NCBI GenBank assembly: GCA_020080175.1
Contig: JAGHQL010000025.1
Coordinates: forward strand, 36,001-100,000
DNA: 64,000 nt
Direction: 5' to 3'
Origin: Glutinoglossum americanum
Lineage: Eukaryota; Ascomycota; Geoglossomycetes; Geoglossales; Geoglossaceae
The notes under the pieces were generated by a model, which did no database searches, was not told the DNA's origin, and saw only the letters and a list, made by a program, of their open reading frames with translations. A program made the translations under genes and the position numbers. Shown one piece after another: positions 12,165 through 23,594 of the stretch. Position 1 is the first letter of the stretch. Every line of letters starts with the position of its first letter.

Positions 12165-14380
12165 TCAAACGCGGTTCTCGCTCTTCGCCTCTGTCTCCCT
12201 TTGGAAAGTTGACTCATGATAAATGTCGTCGTCCCTCTCGTACAGGATCTCAGGCTGTATATCCTGCCCGAGGATATATCTCCTGAAGAAATACGGAATC
12301 TGGCGGGCCCCATACGCAGCATGGACGCGAGTAGGGACGCTGAAGACCTGGTCGAGCTCCTCGAGGGTCTTGCCCTTGGTCTCAGGAAGAAAGAATAAGA
12401 CGAGGAAAAAGCCGACGATATTCCAGCCGGCGTACCAGCTGAAGGCACCCTGGGTTGTGAAGGCGGCTTGCATGCTTGGCCAGGTGATCGAAAGGAGGAA
12501 ATTGAAGAACCAGGTTGTGGCGGTTGCTGGATGAGGTCGAATTTAGTGAATTCACCGTGTGATTATGGGATATATGGAATGCGACTTACCTAAACTCATG
12601 CCGTACGAGCGAATGTATAGTGGGTAGGCTTCCGCAGAGTAGGTAAATGGCACAGGCCCCTCGCCAGGCGAGTAAACGACACCGAACAGGTAAATTCCCG
12701 TTGCGATGCACCCGATCCTGGCAGCATGATATGTGGGATCATCGGGGATGAAGAACGAGAACCCAGTAAAGAAAAGGAAAAGAGACATCAGAGGGAAAGT
12801 TGTGAGCAGTAAGTTGCGGCGTCCGAAAGTGTCGATTGTGTAGACGGCCGGGAGAGCGAAGACGAAATTAATGAGGCCGAAACCAAAGGAGGCGGCAAGG
12901 GCGTCGACGTTGCTGAAGCCGCTGTCTTCGAAGATAGCGGAGCTGTAGTAGGCTGTGCTCGGTTAGTCGTTGCTGGCGTGGGTTTGGAGAATGGGAATTT
13001 ATTTAGTGGGTGAGGGGTTTGCATTAGGGGTATGGATACATACCGATAACATTCACACCGCAAAACTGCTGCATGAACATTACAATTTCGGATCCAACTA
13101 ATGCCCGGCGATTACGGGGAATAGTGATCATTTCCTTAATTTTAGATTGGCCCAATTTCATTTTAGACTCGGCTTCGAGGAGGGTATTCATGTAGAAGAC
13201 ATCGCGTGCAGCCTGGACTTTAGTATAGCGGAGCCGGCACATGGATCTATACGCTTCGGCGTGGCGGCCCTTGCCCATATACCAACGCGGAGATTCTGGA
13301 CACAGGTAGACGAAGCAGCAGACGATGACGGCAGGGAACATGGCCGAACCTAGCATGAGACGCCAGTTGAGGCCGACGATATTATGCTTGTCTGGGACTC
13401 TGAAGAAGATTAAATCTGCAGCGTAGCCCACCATGATGCCGAAAGCGGTCCACATCTGCCACATCATAACCATGGCGCCACGAATGGCCGGCGGCGTGGT
13501 CTCCGCAGCGTAAACGGGTACAGTAGCTGACTTCGGCCCAATACCAAGACCAAGGCAAAATCTAGCGATAAAAAGATGCCACCAAGTATTTGTAAACCCT
13601 TGCCAGAAGCAAGTCACGGCTGAGATTACACAAGTGATGAAGATTGTGCCTCGGCGGCCGAAGTAGTGGTTCATTGGGACAGTAAGCCAGCAACCGATAA
13701 ACGCACAGCAGAGGTATGGTGCCGCACTAGAAAATACCATGTTAGCAAACGGAAAGTTGATAACCGCTAGGACGACTTACTTCACAAGGCCAGTAAGCCA
13801 AGTAGACCGAGGATCTTTCCCATGGATACCGAATTGCCTCGTATAAAACAGCTGAGCACCATTAACTACCGTCTCATCTAGGTGCTCCCGTTAGCAAAAT
13901 CCACCAACCAAATACCTGACAGGAAAACCAACCCATTCCCTGCACTGCAGCAGCAGTGGAACAGAGGACAATAACGAGATACAAAAGCTTGGGCTGTGTC
14001 CATCGATGTTCGAACTCTTTACGCAATACAGCCTTGTCCTCCGCATCTAGCATTGGGAGATCATCGTATTTCAGAGGATCCTGAGCAAGAACAGCACCCT
14101 TCTTGAAGGCTAGGATGTCAGATTCCTCATTCAGTTGGTATTTTTTTGCGTACTGGGCACCCATCTCTTCCAACTCGCCGTAGCTGTAGCCTGCTAGAGG
14201 GTTCGCCAATTTGGCGTTTAGGTTCTGACGAGCGATTTCCTCTGGGGTCATTGATGTACGCCTGTGGGAGGATGTTCCGACAGTGGAATTGTGTATATCA
14301 ACAAGTTCCGGTTCGTTTTCCACCTTGTGATCAAAATTCTCTGAGGCCTCGGTGCTGATCTTTTCCCCGTGTTCGGCCAT
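12165..14380 (-). CDS. Major facilitator (sugar/polyol-type) transporter
   Basis: Minus-strand exons 14380-13933, 13877-13781, 13726-13044, 12952-12590 and 12526-12165 give 650 residues. Family motifs are in order: FGRRG after the second membrane segment, [12 protein letters not shown] before the central loop, FGRRN in the second half and [15 protein letters not shown] after the last segment. Together with GVNVIAYYS these mark the sugar-porter family (plasma-membrane proton symporters for hexoses, polyols or inositol). About 140 polar residues come before the first membrane segment, longer than in simple hexose carriers, and the tail continues about 50 residues beyond PETKG. The substrate cannot be read from the sequence. 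The first intron uses an unusual GTTGGT donor, chosen because it alone restores [12 protein letters not shown] across the junction. Other introns have GTAAGT or GTATGT. Confidence 0.88.
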
Positions 14381-15302
14381 GATGTAGTTCTTTTGATAAT
14401 ATATTCACAATTGATATAGATCTGCCTCATACGAAGTCAGCCCACGCTTCCAACTTCTGTCCGTCCAAGGAAAAGGCCAGCCGAGGATAACTCACGATTC
14501 CTTCACAATACCTTCACGTTTCTTTTAAGGTCAAAAAAATACCAAGCCCCACAGAAAAGTATTGCTGGGGAAGAGGTTTGAACAATAAGGGTCTCGACGG
14601 GTTGGGGAAGCACAGTGACTATATACAGCCTTTTTAGTAGAGAGAAATGACACCATGAGGTGGGGCCCCCATCGCAATTGCCCAAGCTTAGATTTCCACG
14701 GTATGACGGGGTAGGAAGCTCGGACGATCTAAGGACAGGGTCTAGATCCATCGGAAAGACAACCGTTGGGTTCGAGGGATGTGGTGGGTTTTCGTTAAGT
14801 GGAGACTTTGTTGGGCGTTGGGAAGCTGGTGGCTCTCCAAGGTAAGGGTTACCTCATTCGGAAGCTGTAACAGCATTGACTCGATATATCAACTAGGGAT
14901 GCTCCCGCCTGCCAAAGAAATACAATGTCAACTGAGAGTTCCACCGTTCTTAGTTCCAACCAAACGCAACAGGAACTGGCCGTCTAGCTTGTCACCACTT
15001 CAGTAATTGTCGCGCAAGAAAATTTGAGAACGAGCGAGAGGCCGGCTTGTCTCGAAAAACGGCCACGAAGGGGAATACGAAAACAGTAATTTTCCCCACC
15101 CTCTCTAGAACACTACAGGCTAAAACGTGGCCGCGCCATTTATCCTACAGCAGAGATATATCATTCTTCTCCCCTCCACAGGGTCACGGTTCTTATCACA
15201 GTTCTTCTGGGTATCACCCACTTAACACGGAGGGAGTAGTAAAGCAAGAACTGAGATCTTCCCGGGAAATATCTTGGATAGTAACCGAAAAAGCGGGGAA
15301 GG
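14381..15302. other. Intergenic: promoter of the MFS transporter
   Basis: No supported gene. It should hold the MFS promoter (minus strand) and that of the orphan ORF starting at 15303 (plus strand). Open frames of 60-80 codons are featureless. Confidence 0.45.
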
Positions 15303-15749
15303 ATGCCATTGGATATATCCCCCTGGAGGTACATGGAACTCACGCGCCACCCGTACAGAACCCTCATATTAAAATACACCAAGGAGCAGGAGCTCTTCCT
15401 GGTCTACCACCTCCACTTCACGTCTATCCGGGAAAACAATCTGGCACTGATCTTCGGAGTGTACTTCGGACCCGAGGCTCCCGTTGTGATGCCTGAAGAT
15501 TTGACGGTCATGTACGAGGCGTACCGCAAACATCAACTCATTGACATGTGTTTGGGGCATTTGAATAGGGACTGGGTCGATGTCGCCTACTTTGACACCT
15601 ATTGGAGGAGTATCGGGTTTCCTGGGGTGCCATACGAGTTCGTCATTCAGCCAGTCGCGCGCCCCCAAATTTGGGGCCAGCTACTAAATGTACAATCAAC
15701 CACCCTCACCCTCGCCCACTCAATGAATACCAGTTCTGGCAGCGCCTAG
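15303..15749 (+). CDS. Hypothetical orphan protein, 148 aa
   Basis: A single open frame of 148 codons. I do not recognise the family. The middle is protein-like, with balanced hydrophobic and aromatic residues (FGVYFGPEAPVVMPEDL, YFDTYWRSIGFPGVPYEF) and no low complexity, unlike shadow frames here. No signal peptide or membrane segment. The 3' end overlaps the antisense end of the Pex14-family gene by 30 bp. A further exon upstream (15047-15300) is possible but no splice junction is convincing. A perfect 14-bp palindrome (CCCCAAATTTGGGG, 15663-15676) lies within it. It might be a lineage-specific gene or chance. Confidence 0.4.
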   Translation: MPLDISPWRYMELTRHPYRTLILKYTKEQELFLVYHLHFTSIRENNLALIFGVYFGPEAPVVMPEDLTVMYEAYRKHQLIDMCLGHLNRDWVDVAYFDTYWRSIGFPGVPYEFVIQPVARPQIWGQLLNVQSTTLTLAHSMNTSSGSA

Positions 15750-16924
15750 TCCTCCACGATTGCTGGTTGTTGGGAAATTCCTCGCATTCAACAATACGCT
15801 CTTTATCCCGCGGATTTCGCTTTTCATTTTGGCACCTGCGTCCTCTCCTTCTGCACCCCGGGCAGCGCCGCCGAGTCCACCGTATAGGTTATTCGAGTAG
15901 TACGGTGAACTGTACGACAAGCCATGCAAATAAGTTTTCAAATCTTGTATACTAGTTATCACGTCCGTCTCTTCTTGCCCGATATCGTTGTTGCCTTCGA
16001 CGAGCTCGGATAGACGGGAATGAATGTTTTTTAGGCAACTTTCCTGCGAAGCGGTGTTGGCATCTCTGTCTGCATTTTCCCCAAATCCACTAGCTGAGGT
16101 GGATGGCCGGCGTGAGAGGGAAGGCGAAGTCTGTGTGCCAACGTCCACGTGAAAGCATTCAGTGGGGTCCGAGTCTACAGACTCAGCAACATCTTCTTCC
16201 AGACTCGCAGGCTGTTTTCGTTCGACAGGTGGAATTTCAGAGACTGCGTTTTCTAGCTTATCATTGAGTTTGCTCAGGTTGGAGATTGCAGCTTCGCCGA
16301 GGGAGTGTCGCGCATCGGTAAGCTGTTCGGTCATGGGTGCTATGATATACTTGCTCGCGCTGTATATGGACGCTGCTGCAGCACCAGCGAGGTACAATGC
16401 AGCGAATAAGCGTCGAGCTGTGAGTAACGGAGGGGGGCTGGGAGAGGGTAATAAGAATTCAGGGTATGTGACTATTGGCGGTATATCGTGCTTTGCTCGG
16501 GATGACGGCGTGGGTGGTGCGGACGAAACCGCTCCTAACACTGAGGGCAGCTGCGTGGGCTGTCAGTAAATAGGTCACTTATTACTATTGCTGTATTATC
16601 ATTATGGTATAGCCGAAGGAAATAATCAATTACCTTTGTCGGTGATGTTGAAGGGGAAGCTACTTTGTTACTGGTGTTAGAACCGGTATTCCTTGAGACA
16701 CCGAGAAGCTTCTGTATCTCCTCATTGGTGAGTCCTTTAGATTCTAGGAATGCGACTTTGCGGGTTGTCGATGCTTCTCGAATTTCATCAGCTTCAAGGA
16801 ATTTTGAGGCCTGTTCCAGTAGCTCTGTTCGCGATGCCGGGGCGATGGAAGTCTCAGGGGGTGGTTGCTGCTGCCATTGAGGAGCAGAAGCTGCCCCCTT
16901 GCTGGACGGCTCACGGTCACTCAT
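15720..16924 (-). CDS. Peroxisomal docking-complex peroxin, Pex14 family (Pex14 or Pex14/17 = Pex33)
   Basis: Minus-strand exons 16924-16634 and 16559-15720 give 376 residues; the intron is 74 nt, phase 0. The N-terminal domain has the Pex14 helices: RTELLEQASKFLEADEI, KVAFLESKGLTNEEIQKLLG (about residues 32-75), which bind WxxxF peptides of Pex5. A Ser/Pro-rich linker leads to DIPPIVTYPEFL and a membrane segment at about 150-170 (RRLFAALYLAGAAAASIYSA), then a coiled-coil-like stretch (LTDARHSLGEAAISNLSKLNDKLENAV). In the peroxisomal membrane such proteins dock the import receptor. The YPEFL...RRL segment resembles what I recall of the filamentous-fungal Pex33 (Pex14/17) form more than classical Pex14, so the paralogue is uncertain and no symbol is given. 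It faces the IES2 region across a 250-bp gap. Confidence 0.8.
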
Positions 16925-17174
16925 GCTCTCTCTGGGCTAGAAAGGACACAAAGAAGAGAGAGAGAGATGGGAAAGTTCGTTGCTTAAGGAATGGAGTTGC
17001 CAGAACCTCGGCACATCGCGAGGAGGCAGAATGACTAAGCCATCCCGTGCCACTGGCCAATCGCAACCGACACCACCAACACTTTTGCTATTACGTGCAG
17101 CTGTGAAACGATCCGTCGCCGGTGAGCTGAGATCCGTATAGGGGAATCAGCTAACGAGATTTGCAAATTCCACC

Positions 17175-17351
17175 ATGCCAGACCGACCTGAACGGCCAGT
17201 TAAGCGACAGCGACGGCTTAGCACCGACTACGACGATAGCAGTGGTACGGACGACTGGATCCCAGGTGCGAAGAAAGATAAAGATTGGGAAGGCAGGAAG
17301 GAGAGGGCCAAGGACAAAGAGAAAGTGAAAGAGAAAGAAAGAGATACATAG
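17175..17351 (+). CDS. Small highly charged ORF upstream of IES2 (58 aa)
   Basis: ATG to TAG encodes 58 residues beginning MPDRPERPVKRQRRLSTDYD, with a basic nuclear-localisation-like patch, an acidic patch (DDSSGTDDW) and a Lys/Glu-rich end. A perfect donor GTAAGT overlaps the stop (17351), so this could be a first exon of 176 nt. No acceptor before 17761 gives an open continuation in phase, and joining to IES2 at its upstream AG would create a stop codon. It may be a small protein, an upstream ORF in the IES2 leader or chance. The composition is more protein-like than nearby frames. Confidence 0.35.
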   Translation: MPDRPERPVKRQRRLSTDYDDSSGTDDWIPGAKKDKDWEGRKERAKDKEKVKEKERDT

Positions 17352-17760
17352 TAAGTTCGCCGGATTGCTTTGCATTGATCATGGCGCGATCGCATTCGCC
17401 AAAAGAAAAGATACACCAAGACACCAGGTCGTATGTCACGACAGGATGTGCACATGCCCTGAGCCGCGATCTTCTTCCATTGCGTAACGTGTGTTTTGGT
17501 TGGTGGAGGAGTAGGATACATATATGTACCCACTTTCCCAGCGCCTCTATCAAGCGTGTGTCTTTGCGGCGAGTTTCGATCCCTCACCCCACACGGCAGC
17601 TTGCCTTAGCCGCTTTTACACAACCCTTCCGTCTCGAGACATCTTTGTCTAGGCCTCGCCAACGACACATTCACTCTCTTGAAATCATCATATTTCCACC
17701 TTTTGTTGTTGAAATCATCCTCCCAACCTTCCCTCTCCCCCATCACTATCCGCCATCAGA

Positions 17761-19341
17761 ATGCGAACACGTAGCTCTCGACGAAACCTTAAACCATCTC
17801 TAACCCAACCTAGTTCTACCATGCATCGCGCTTCCTCTTCTCGGCGTCGTGCGAACCAGAACCCGGCTCCAACGAGCTCGCCGCTCCCCTCCATCACTGT
17901 CGCCCGACCACCGGTAGTCTCGGATGATAAGAAATCAATCCGGCTGACTGTTAAGATGCCTAGTCAGAAGTTGCGGGAAGCGACAAGTGGGGCTGCAAAG
18001 AGCATTAGCGTGAATTCAAGAGACCGACTCGAGGTGGGTGAGGTTATCACTGGGCCTAGAGGAAGCAGATCGAAGAAACCGATCGTGGAAGTATCCGAGA
18101 GTGAAGAGGACGAGGAGGAGGAGGAGGAAGAGGAGGAAGAAGAAGAAGAGGATGAGGAGGATGAGGAAGAAGAAGAGGACGAAGAAGAAGAAGAAGAAGA
18201 AGGGGAGGAGGCGGACGAGGACGAGGACGTCGATGCCGAAGGTGAGAGTGAAGACGTCGATGCTGATGGAGATATCGATATGGATGATCCACCTATGCAA
18301 CCTGCATCCTTCGTCAAGGTTGCTACGCCTATGATAAAGCCGATTGTGAAGGTCACTCCGGCAGCGGCCTTGAACGCAAAATCAGTTCAGGCAAAGGAGA
18401 CGGAAGACGACGACGACGATGATGACGAGCTCTCTGAATTGGAATCTGAGGAGGATGAAGACGCCACAGGCGTGGAAGTCGATGAAGACGTAGAAGTTGA
18501 GGATGATGGAGGGGAAGGAGAGGATGAAGACGAGGACGATGATGACAGCGATAGCGGCACAACCCCTGCTACCGGCAGCAGAGCATCGACTCCCGATCTA
18601 AGCCGGTTAACCCAGAGACAGAGGAGTCGGCTAGACCAAGTACTTAGTGGCGAGTTATTAGAGCTACCTGCAGGTATCGGTATGTCCATCTCGTCTCTTT
18701 AATTACAAGCAATCCAACACGTCCCGCCTATAAACCGTTGTTTCCTTGAATCTTCCTCTAATATTACATCCCATTACTAATAATGTATTCTAGAGAGAGC
18801 AACCGCCAAGAAGGCCCTAACGGCTGATGAGCAAGCCATGCGGCGAGCCGAGATGGCAAGGCGCAGGAAGAATCTCAGCGAGAAGCGGAATGAAGAAGAA
18901 AAGGTGATGATTGTTTTTCTCCTGCACTTCTACTCAATTCTTACCCCTCATTCCCAATTAACCAATCAATACCCTCCTCCATTACCCCTTTCAACCCATC
19001 AATCTTAAGGTCCAAAACTAACACCTATGCCCCTCACCGGCACAAAACTCTAGATGGACACCATCAATAAGCTCCTTAAAAAGCAAGCCCCCAAACGGCG
19101 AGGCCGCGCCGGCAATCCCACAACCGATACCACTAACAACAACACGGGCGGTGACGCTACCCCGGCAAATGGCGAGGTCAATGATGTGGTCATGTGTGAG
19201 AAACCTAATCGGGTATTTGTGAGGTGGGTTAGTAATGCACAGGGAAGCAGGGTGGGGGTTCCGGAGGAGTGGTTGGGTGAAAACGTCGGGAGAGTATTTA
19301 GTGGTGCTAGCAGTGGGAGGATGGTCGAGGAGGTGAATTGA
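17761..19341 (+). CDS. IES2: INO80 chromatin-remodelling subunit Ies2
   Basis: Exons 17761-18679, 18794-18903 and 19054-19341 give 438 residues. The C-terminal half carries the PAPA-1/INO80B signature: LSRLTQRQRSRLDQVLSGEL, then across the first intron ERATAKKALTADEQAMRRAEM ending ARRRKNLSEKRNEEEK, and across the second intron MDTINKLLKKQAPKRRGR. Ies2 is a regulatory subunit of INO80 and stimulates its ATPase in the nucleus. The N-terminus is basic. Residues about 115-165 are an almost pure Glu/Asp tract, and a second Asp/Glu-rich tract lies at about 217-262; both are larger than in yeast Ies2 and could bind histones. The chosen start gives a typical basic MRTRSSRRN beginning. The introns (114 and 150 nt) are longer than most here. 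Confidence 0.85.
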
Positions 19342-20642
19342 AAAGGGAGCGGTGCTGTTTTTAAGTTTGGGTATAGGTGTTTTATTACTACGGTTTTATT
19401 ATTTTCTTTTCTTTACTGTCAACCCTTGGGCTCAAGTTGGCAGGTGGGTAAAAGGTTCTCAGGTCGAATTACATCAGGGTCTCTACTAGATGGAAAAAGG
19501 AGTATGTCTATCTCATTTAACCCCAAGGGTGGGGAGGAAGAGACATTATTAACACAATCATATTCAAGAATATCCTAAACGGAACTCCTGAGTTGATTGA
19601 GGTCCCGAGTAGCGGGAACCGGGTTATTTAAGATGGCTTTTTTCTTGCCTTGATATCGAAGTATATCCTTGATGGGTATACGTATGCGTATATATATTAT
19701 ATACACGCACATCCGTGATATCCATAGCATTTGGGTCTCAATTCTGACAGACTGTCCGTTCTCTACGACAATCAGCTAAGCTGAAAATACAGCACCAAAA
19801 CTAACTAATGAATCAGCCCACAAAACGACCCACCCGCTCGGCCCCACAAATCCACCACAACACCTCATACATACCCTATTATCCACACCATGGTTAACGA
19901 GAACCCCCACCACAAGAACGTACGCAGCGCGCATATACAAGTTCTTTTTCCCTTCTTTTTGGCTTGGTTTCCTCAATGCCCAGTTGATGCAACCGGATGT
20001 GAGAGGTTTGAATATTCGGGTCGAAAGCCATACTAGAACCAGCCGGGATACGGGCAGGAGGTGTAATGGTTAAATGGACCGATTGGTTCGAGCACCGGCA
20101 CTTGTCATCTTTATTTTATTTTATTTTCTTCCTCTCTATCCTACCCGAATCAGAAAGCTTCCTAGATTATTCTGGCTTCGGTGTTTGCTATTCAATTACC
20201 TTAGGATAGCTAAGAAAAAGCTATTTAGGCGTTTTATAAGATTCTGTTGATGCTATTCTTCCATCTCTATATATATTCCCTACGGTGAAAAAAAGGGGGA
20301 AAGAGAAATAGGGAAAAAGTATGAAACCTCCCCGCTGCCTATTTGGGAAATTGACTCTTGCGCCGGGTCTCCCTTTTAAGATGTTGAATGCTGGATAATG
20401 GATGGGGAGTAGGAAAAAAAAAAGGAAATCTATCGCTATCATATGCGCGTCTTGTAATTCCTTGGTGCTATGGGACTTGCAAATAAAAAGAGGTACCGAG
20501 TGATCGGGGGCTCGCAGCCTCGTTCCACAGGAGAACGCGTCTATATATCCGGGCAGGGCAAATACAGATGCAAGCTGACCAGAAATACTCATTTCTTAAC
20601 GTTAGGCAAAAGCGAGGAAAGAAGAGAAAGCCATTGTCTCAG
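19342..20642. other. Convergent 3' region between IES2 and the desaturase
   Basis: About 1.3 kb without a supported gene. AT-rich stretches (for example around 19685-19705 and 20110-20130) and the two 3' UTRs are all I can identify. A GGTTCGA at 20087 was checked as a tRNA and rejected. Confidence 0.5.
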
Positions 20643-22586
20643 TCAGTGCGCTAGTCCGGACTCCCCGGTTTCTACCATGTACTTTTGGCACTGAACCAGC
20701 AACTCCACCTGCTTGCCTACTTCCCCCAGCCTTCCGAGAACCTCTTTGTTGCCATCAACAAAGCCAAGAATTTTATACTCAATCCCAACATCCTTGCAGA
20801 ACTCTCGAACTAGAGTTTGCACTCTCCGGAGGTTATGGCGAGGTACGCGCGGGAAGAGGTGGTGAACTGCTTGGAACTGCAGTCCGCCATGGATGAAATC
20901 GAGCCAGGCAGGACACTGAACGTCCATGGTTGTGCGAAGCTGCTTCTGGGCAAAGGATTCTATCTCGCCTAAGTCGGCAGTCGACATGGCCCAATGAGAG
21001 AGGGTAATTTGCACGTGCAGGGGCATGGTGATCATGTGGGAGATGAGAACAAACCCGACGCGGAGAAACCACGTCGGGATTGATTTCCAGAGTAGGCAAT
21101 ATCCAAAGACATACCAGTAGCCAGCCATGAACAAAAGCTCAGTTGGGCGTGTCCAGGAGGCAGCACCAAGCCTGGGGGCTTTGTTGGAAAGTAGGAATAA
21201 CCAAGAGAGAAGATAAAGATTGAATCTGGCAATGCACATAATGGGGTAGTATGTGTAGTGCTGGAACTGGACAGCTAAGTCGGCAAACCTATCCCAGACA
21301 AACTGGAAATTGTAGTAAGTCGAATGGATTGACTTGAAGAACGATGGTGATGTGGCAAAGAGAGGCACATTCTGTATATCGGGGTCATGCTCCTATTGAA
21401 ATGTTAGCGCCCCGAGGAGACCAAAGCTTTCGAAGAAGAAATGAGAGGCATACAGGGTGATTTGTGATGAGGTGATGAACATTATGGCTGCTCTTCCACC
21501 ATCCTATAGACAACCCGCAGCAAAAATCTGCAACGAATATTCCAATCAGAGTGTCAATCTTGAAGTTGTGGGTGATGCCCATATGTCCTGCGTCGTGTGC
21601 AGTGAACATGATCTGGTGCCAAAACAAGCCGAGAAATGCCGCTGAAGTCAGGTACCATTCGTGTCTTATAGACACTAAGAAGAGCGAGAAGAAGATAGAG
21701 TACCGTGCACACTCTTTAGCATATTCCATATAGCGGCAGTTATAGTGGCCACCCTCTTTTACTTGACGGTGAAGTTCCTGGTATCTTAACGTAATCTCTC
21801 GCTGCGTAGCAATATCGATAGAGGGATAGGCCTTGAGGTCCCTGTCAATCTCATGCTGTACGACGATATCAGTGTAGACGGTCCGCGTGTACAAGGTTGG
21901 GTTGAGAGGTAGAGTGACACTAGGTGGACTAGCTATGAGAGTTGATGGAATTGCGAGTGTAGAGGCGTTTGACTTTTCTAAGAGGACTGAGTCATATATA
22001 GGTGTGTTATTGGACAGGTTGGGGGAGCGGCTCCGGGTGCAATGCGTGTCTTTCTTAAGGTCGCAGGAAGATGTGTCAGCCTCGCAACCGGTATCTCTAG
22101 AGTCAGATAGGGCTTCCTCGACGACCAGTTTGAGGGGATTCTTTTCCTCCTGGCGAACAAAGGCGCCCCCCCGAATGGGAGGAACAAAATTGACCCAAAT
22201 ACCCTCGATGCGGCCAATTTGGAAAGCAGCCATGGCTGCCAAGGCTTTTGCAGAATGGTATCTAAACGGATAAGAATATCAGCAATACTGAATAATGACA
22301 ATTTCTCCAAACTTCTAGCCTCAAAGTCCAGCACGAACTGTCCTACAAAATCGACACTCACCCTCAGACACGGATAGGATTGACCGAGAAGAAAAGTGAT
22401 AAATTACGCATTCATCTCGTCTGTGGCATCTCTCCCCACCATGTGCATTATCGTCAGCTTTCCTCCAGGGTGCTTCTCCAGCCAGCTGTCCAAACGCAAA
22501 ACTCGTTGCTTGGAGATGACGATAATCTGTCCGTCGGCGATGAAGTCGTAGATCTGATCTCTTGTGAGAATCCTAGATCGACCCAT
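20643..22586 (-). CDS. Delta-8 sphingolipid desaturase (cytochrome b5 fusion)
   Basis: Minus-strand exons 22586-22408, 22261-21454 and 21392-20643 give 578 residues. Exon 1 holds the cytochrome b5 domain with HPGG (first haem ligand); the second haem histidine is at YHSAKA, just across intron 1. The desaturase part has three histidine boxes: HDAGH, HNVHH (followed by HPEHDPDIQ across intron 2) and QAVHH with the glutamine typical of front-end desaturases. Hydrophobic pairs lie between them. In fungi this family introduces the 8(E) double bond into the long-chain base of ceramides for glucosylceramide, at the ER. An unusually long polar linker (about residues 85-165) separates the b5 domain from the desaturase core. 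Front-end fatty-acid desaturases share these motifs, but the fungal context favours sphingolipid. Confidence 0.88.
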
Positions 22587-23594
22587 TGTGGTTGATGGAG
22601 CGGCAAGAAACCAACAACTGTCCTAGAAGTGATGTGTAATTAAAAATCTAGAGACCCTCAGAGTTCTACGAAGGGCCGAGAACGAACGGAGCGCTTCAAT
22701 TGAAAGAATGGAAGAAGTGAATGAAGTCGGAAAGAAAGTTCGAAAGAAAGACCCTTTTTGGCGGTAGAAACAAATGTTGGCAGCTACAAAAGCCAAGGTA
22801 GTGGCATCCCAGAAAGGGTTACGCGGCAAAATCTAAATTGGTTCCAACTCCCTAATCTAAACGAGTTGTCAGAGCCCATTTACGTTGTGCTCCGTTGCTG
22901 ACGCGTTTAATGTTCCTCAATCGCGGCCTTCTCAGCTATCGCAGAAATGTGTATGCATCGACAACGTGCTGCATGCATGACGGGGAGAGGGCCACTCCAC
23001 CGGTACGCGAAAGAAGGATTCTAGAACAGTACTTGTCTGAGATAGTAGTTGGCTTAAGATCCATCGCCTCTTTAATGGGTGGGTGGTTTACTCTATATCT
23101 GCCTGTTGGAATCAAGGTCGGAGGACCTTACGAACCTAGCCCTTGTCATGAATGATGGCTTAGTTCTTGGATTTTCATGGCCAAGATGGCCAAGGATTGT
23201 GCAAATTTGGAGCTCATAGTCGGGTCTGCGTTTGGTTCTGGCGATGTCTCACATAGATGTTGCTTTTGACTGCTTACCCGGCACCGATTTTAGTCTAGCT
23301 TGAAGGAGGTAAGCTCAAGCAGGGCCTCAAACCAATGAGAATATCTATTGTTCACCAGACTCCCAATATTTTGCTCCTTGTGATGATTTCGTCCCGAATA
23401 CGCATACCACCGATAGAACCTGTTTTACAGCTAATTGCTACAGGCGTTGTCCTTTCGAACGCCCCACGCGTAAACCAAAGCGCCACAATGAAAAAGCCTG
23501 AATGTCTGAGGCAATTGTGCATGTATGTACAAGCCCGCCGCATACACCAACTTAGTGGAGCTGAGCTGATGCCATTTTGGCGAGACTCCGAGAC
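22587..23594. other. Intergenic: desaturase promoter and HbrB 3' end
   Basis: About 1 kb between two minus-strand genes. It should hold the desaturase promoter and the HbrB-gene 3' UTR. The plus-strand frames of 86-87 codons have no recognisable feature. Confidence 0.5.

Noticed and set aside
20060-20105. Possible tRNA (GGTTCGA with a TGGTTAAATGG upstream)
   Set aside because: The B-box-like GGTTCGAGCACC does not form a T stem and lies only about 15 nt from the A-box-like sequence; no cloverleaf can be drawn.
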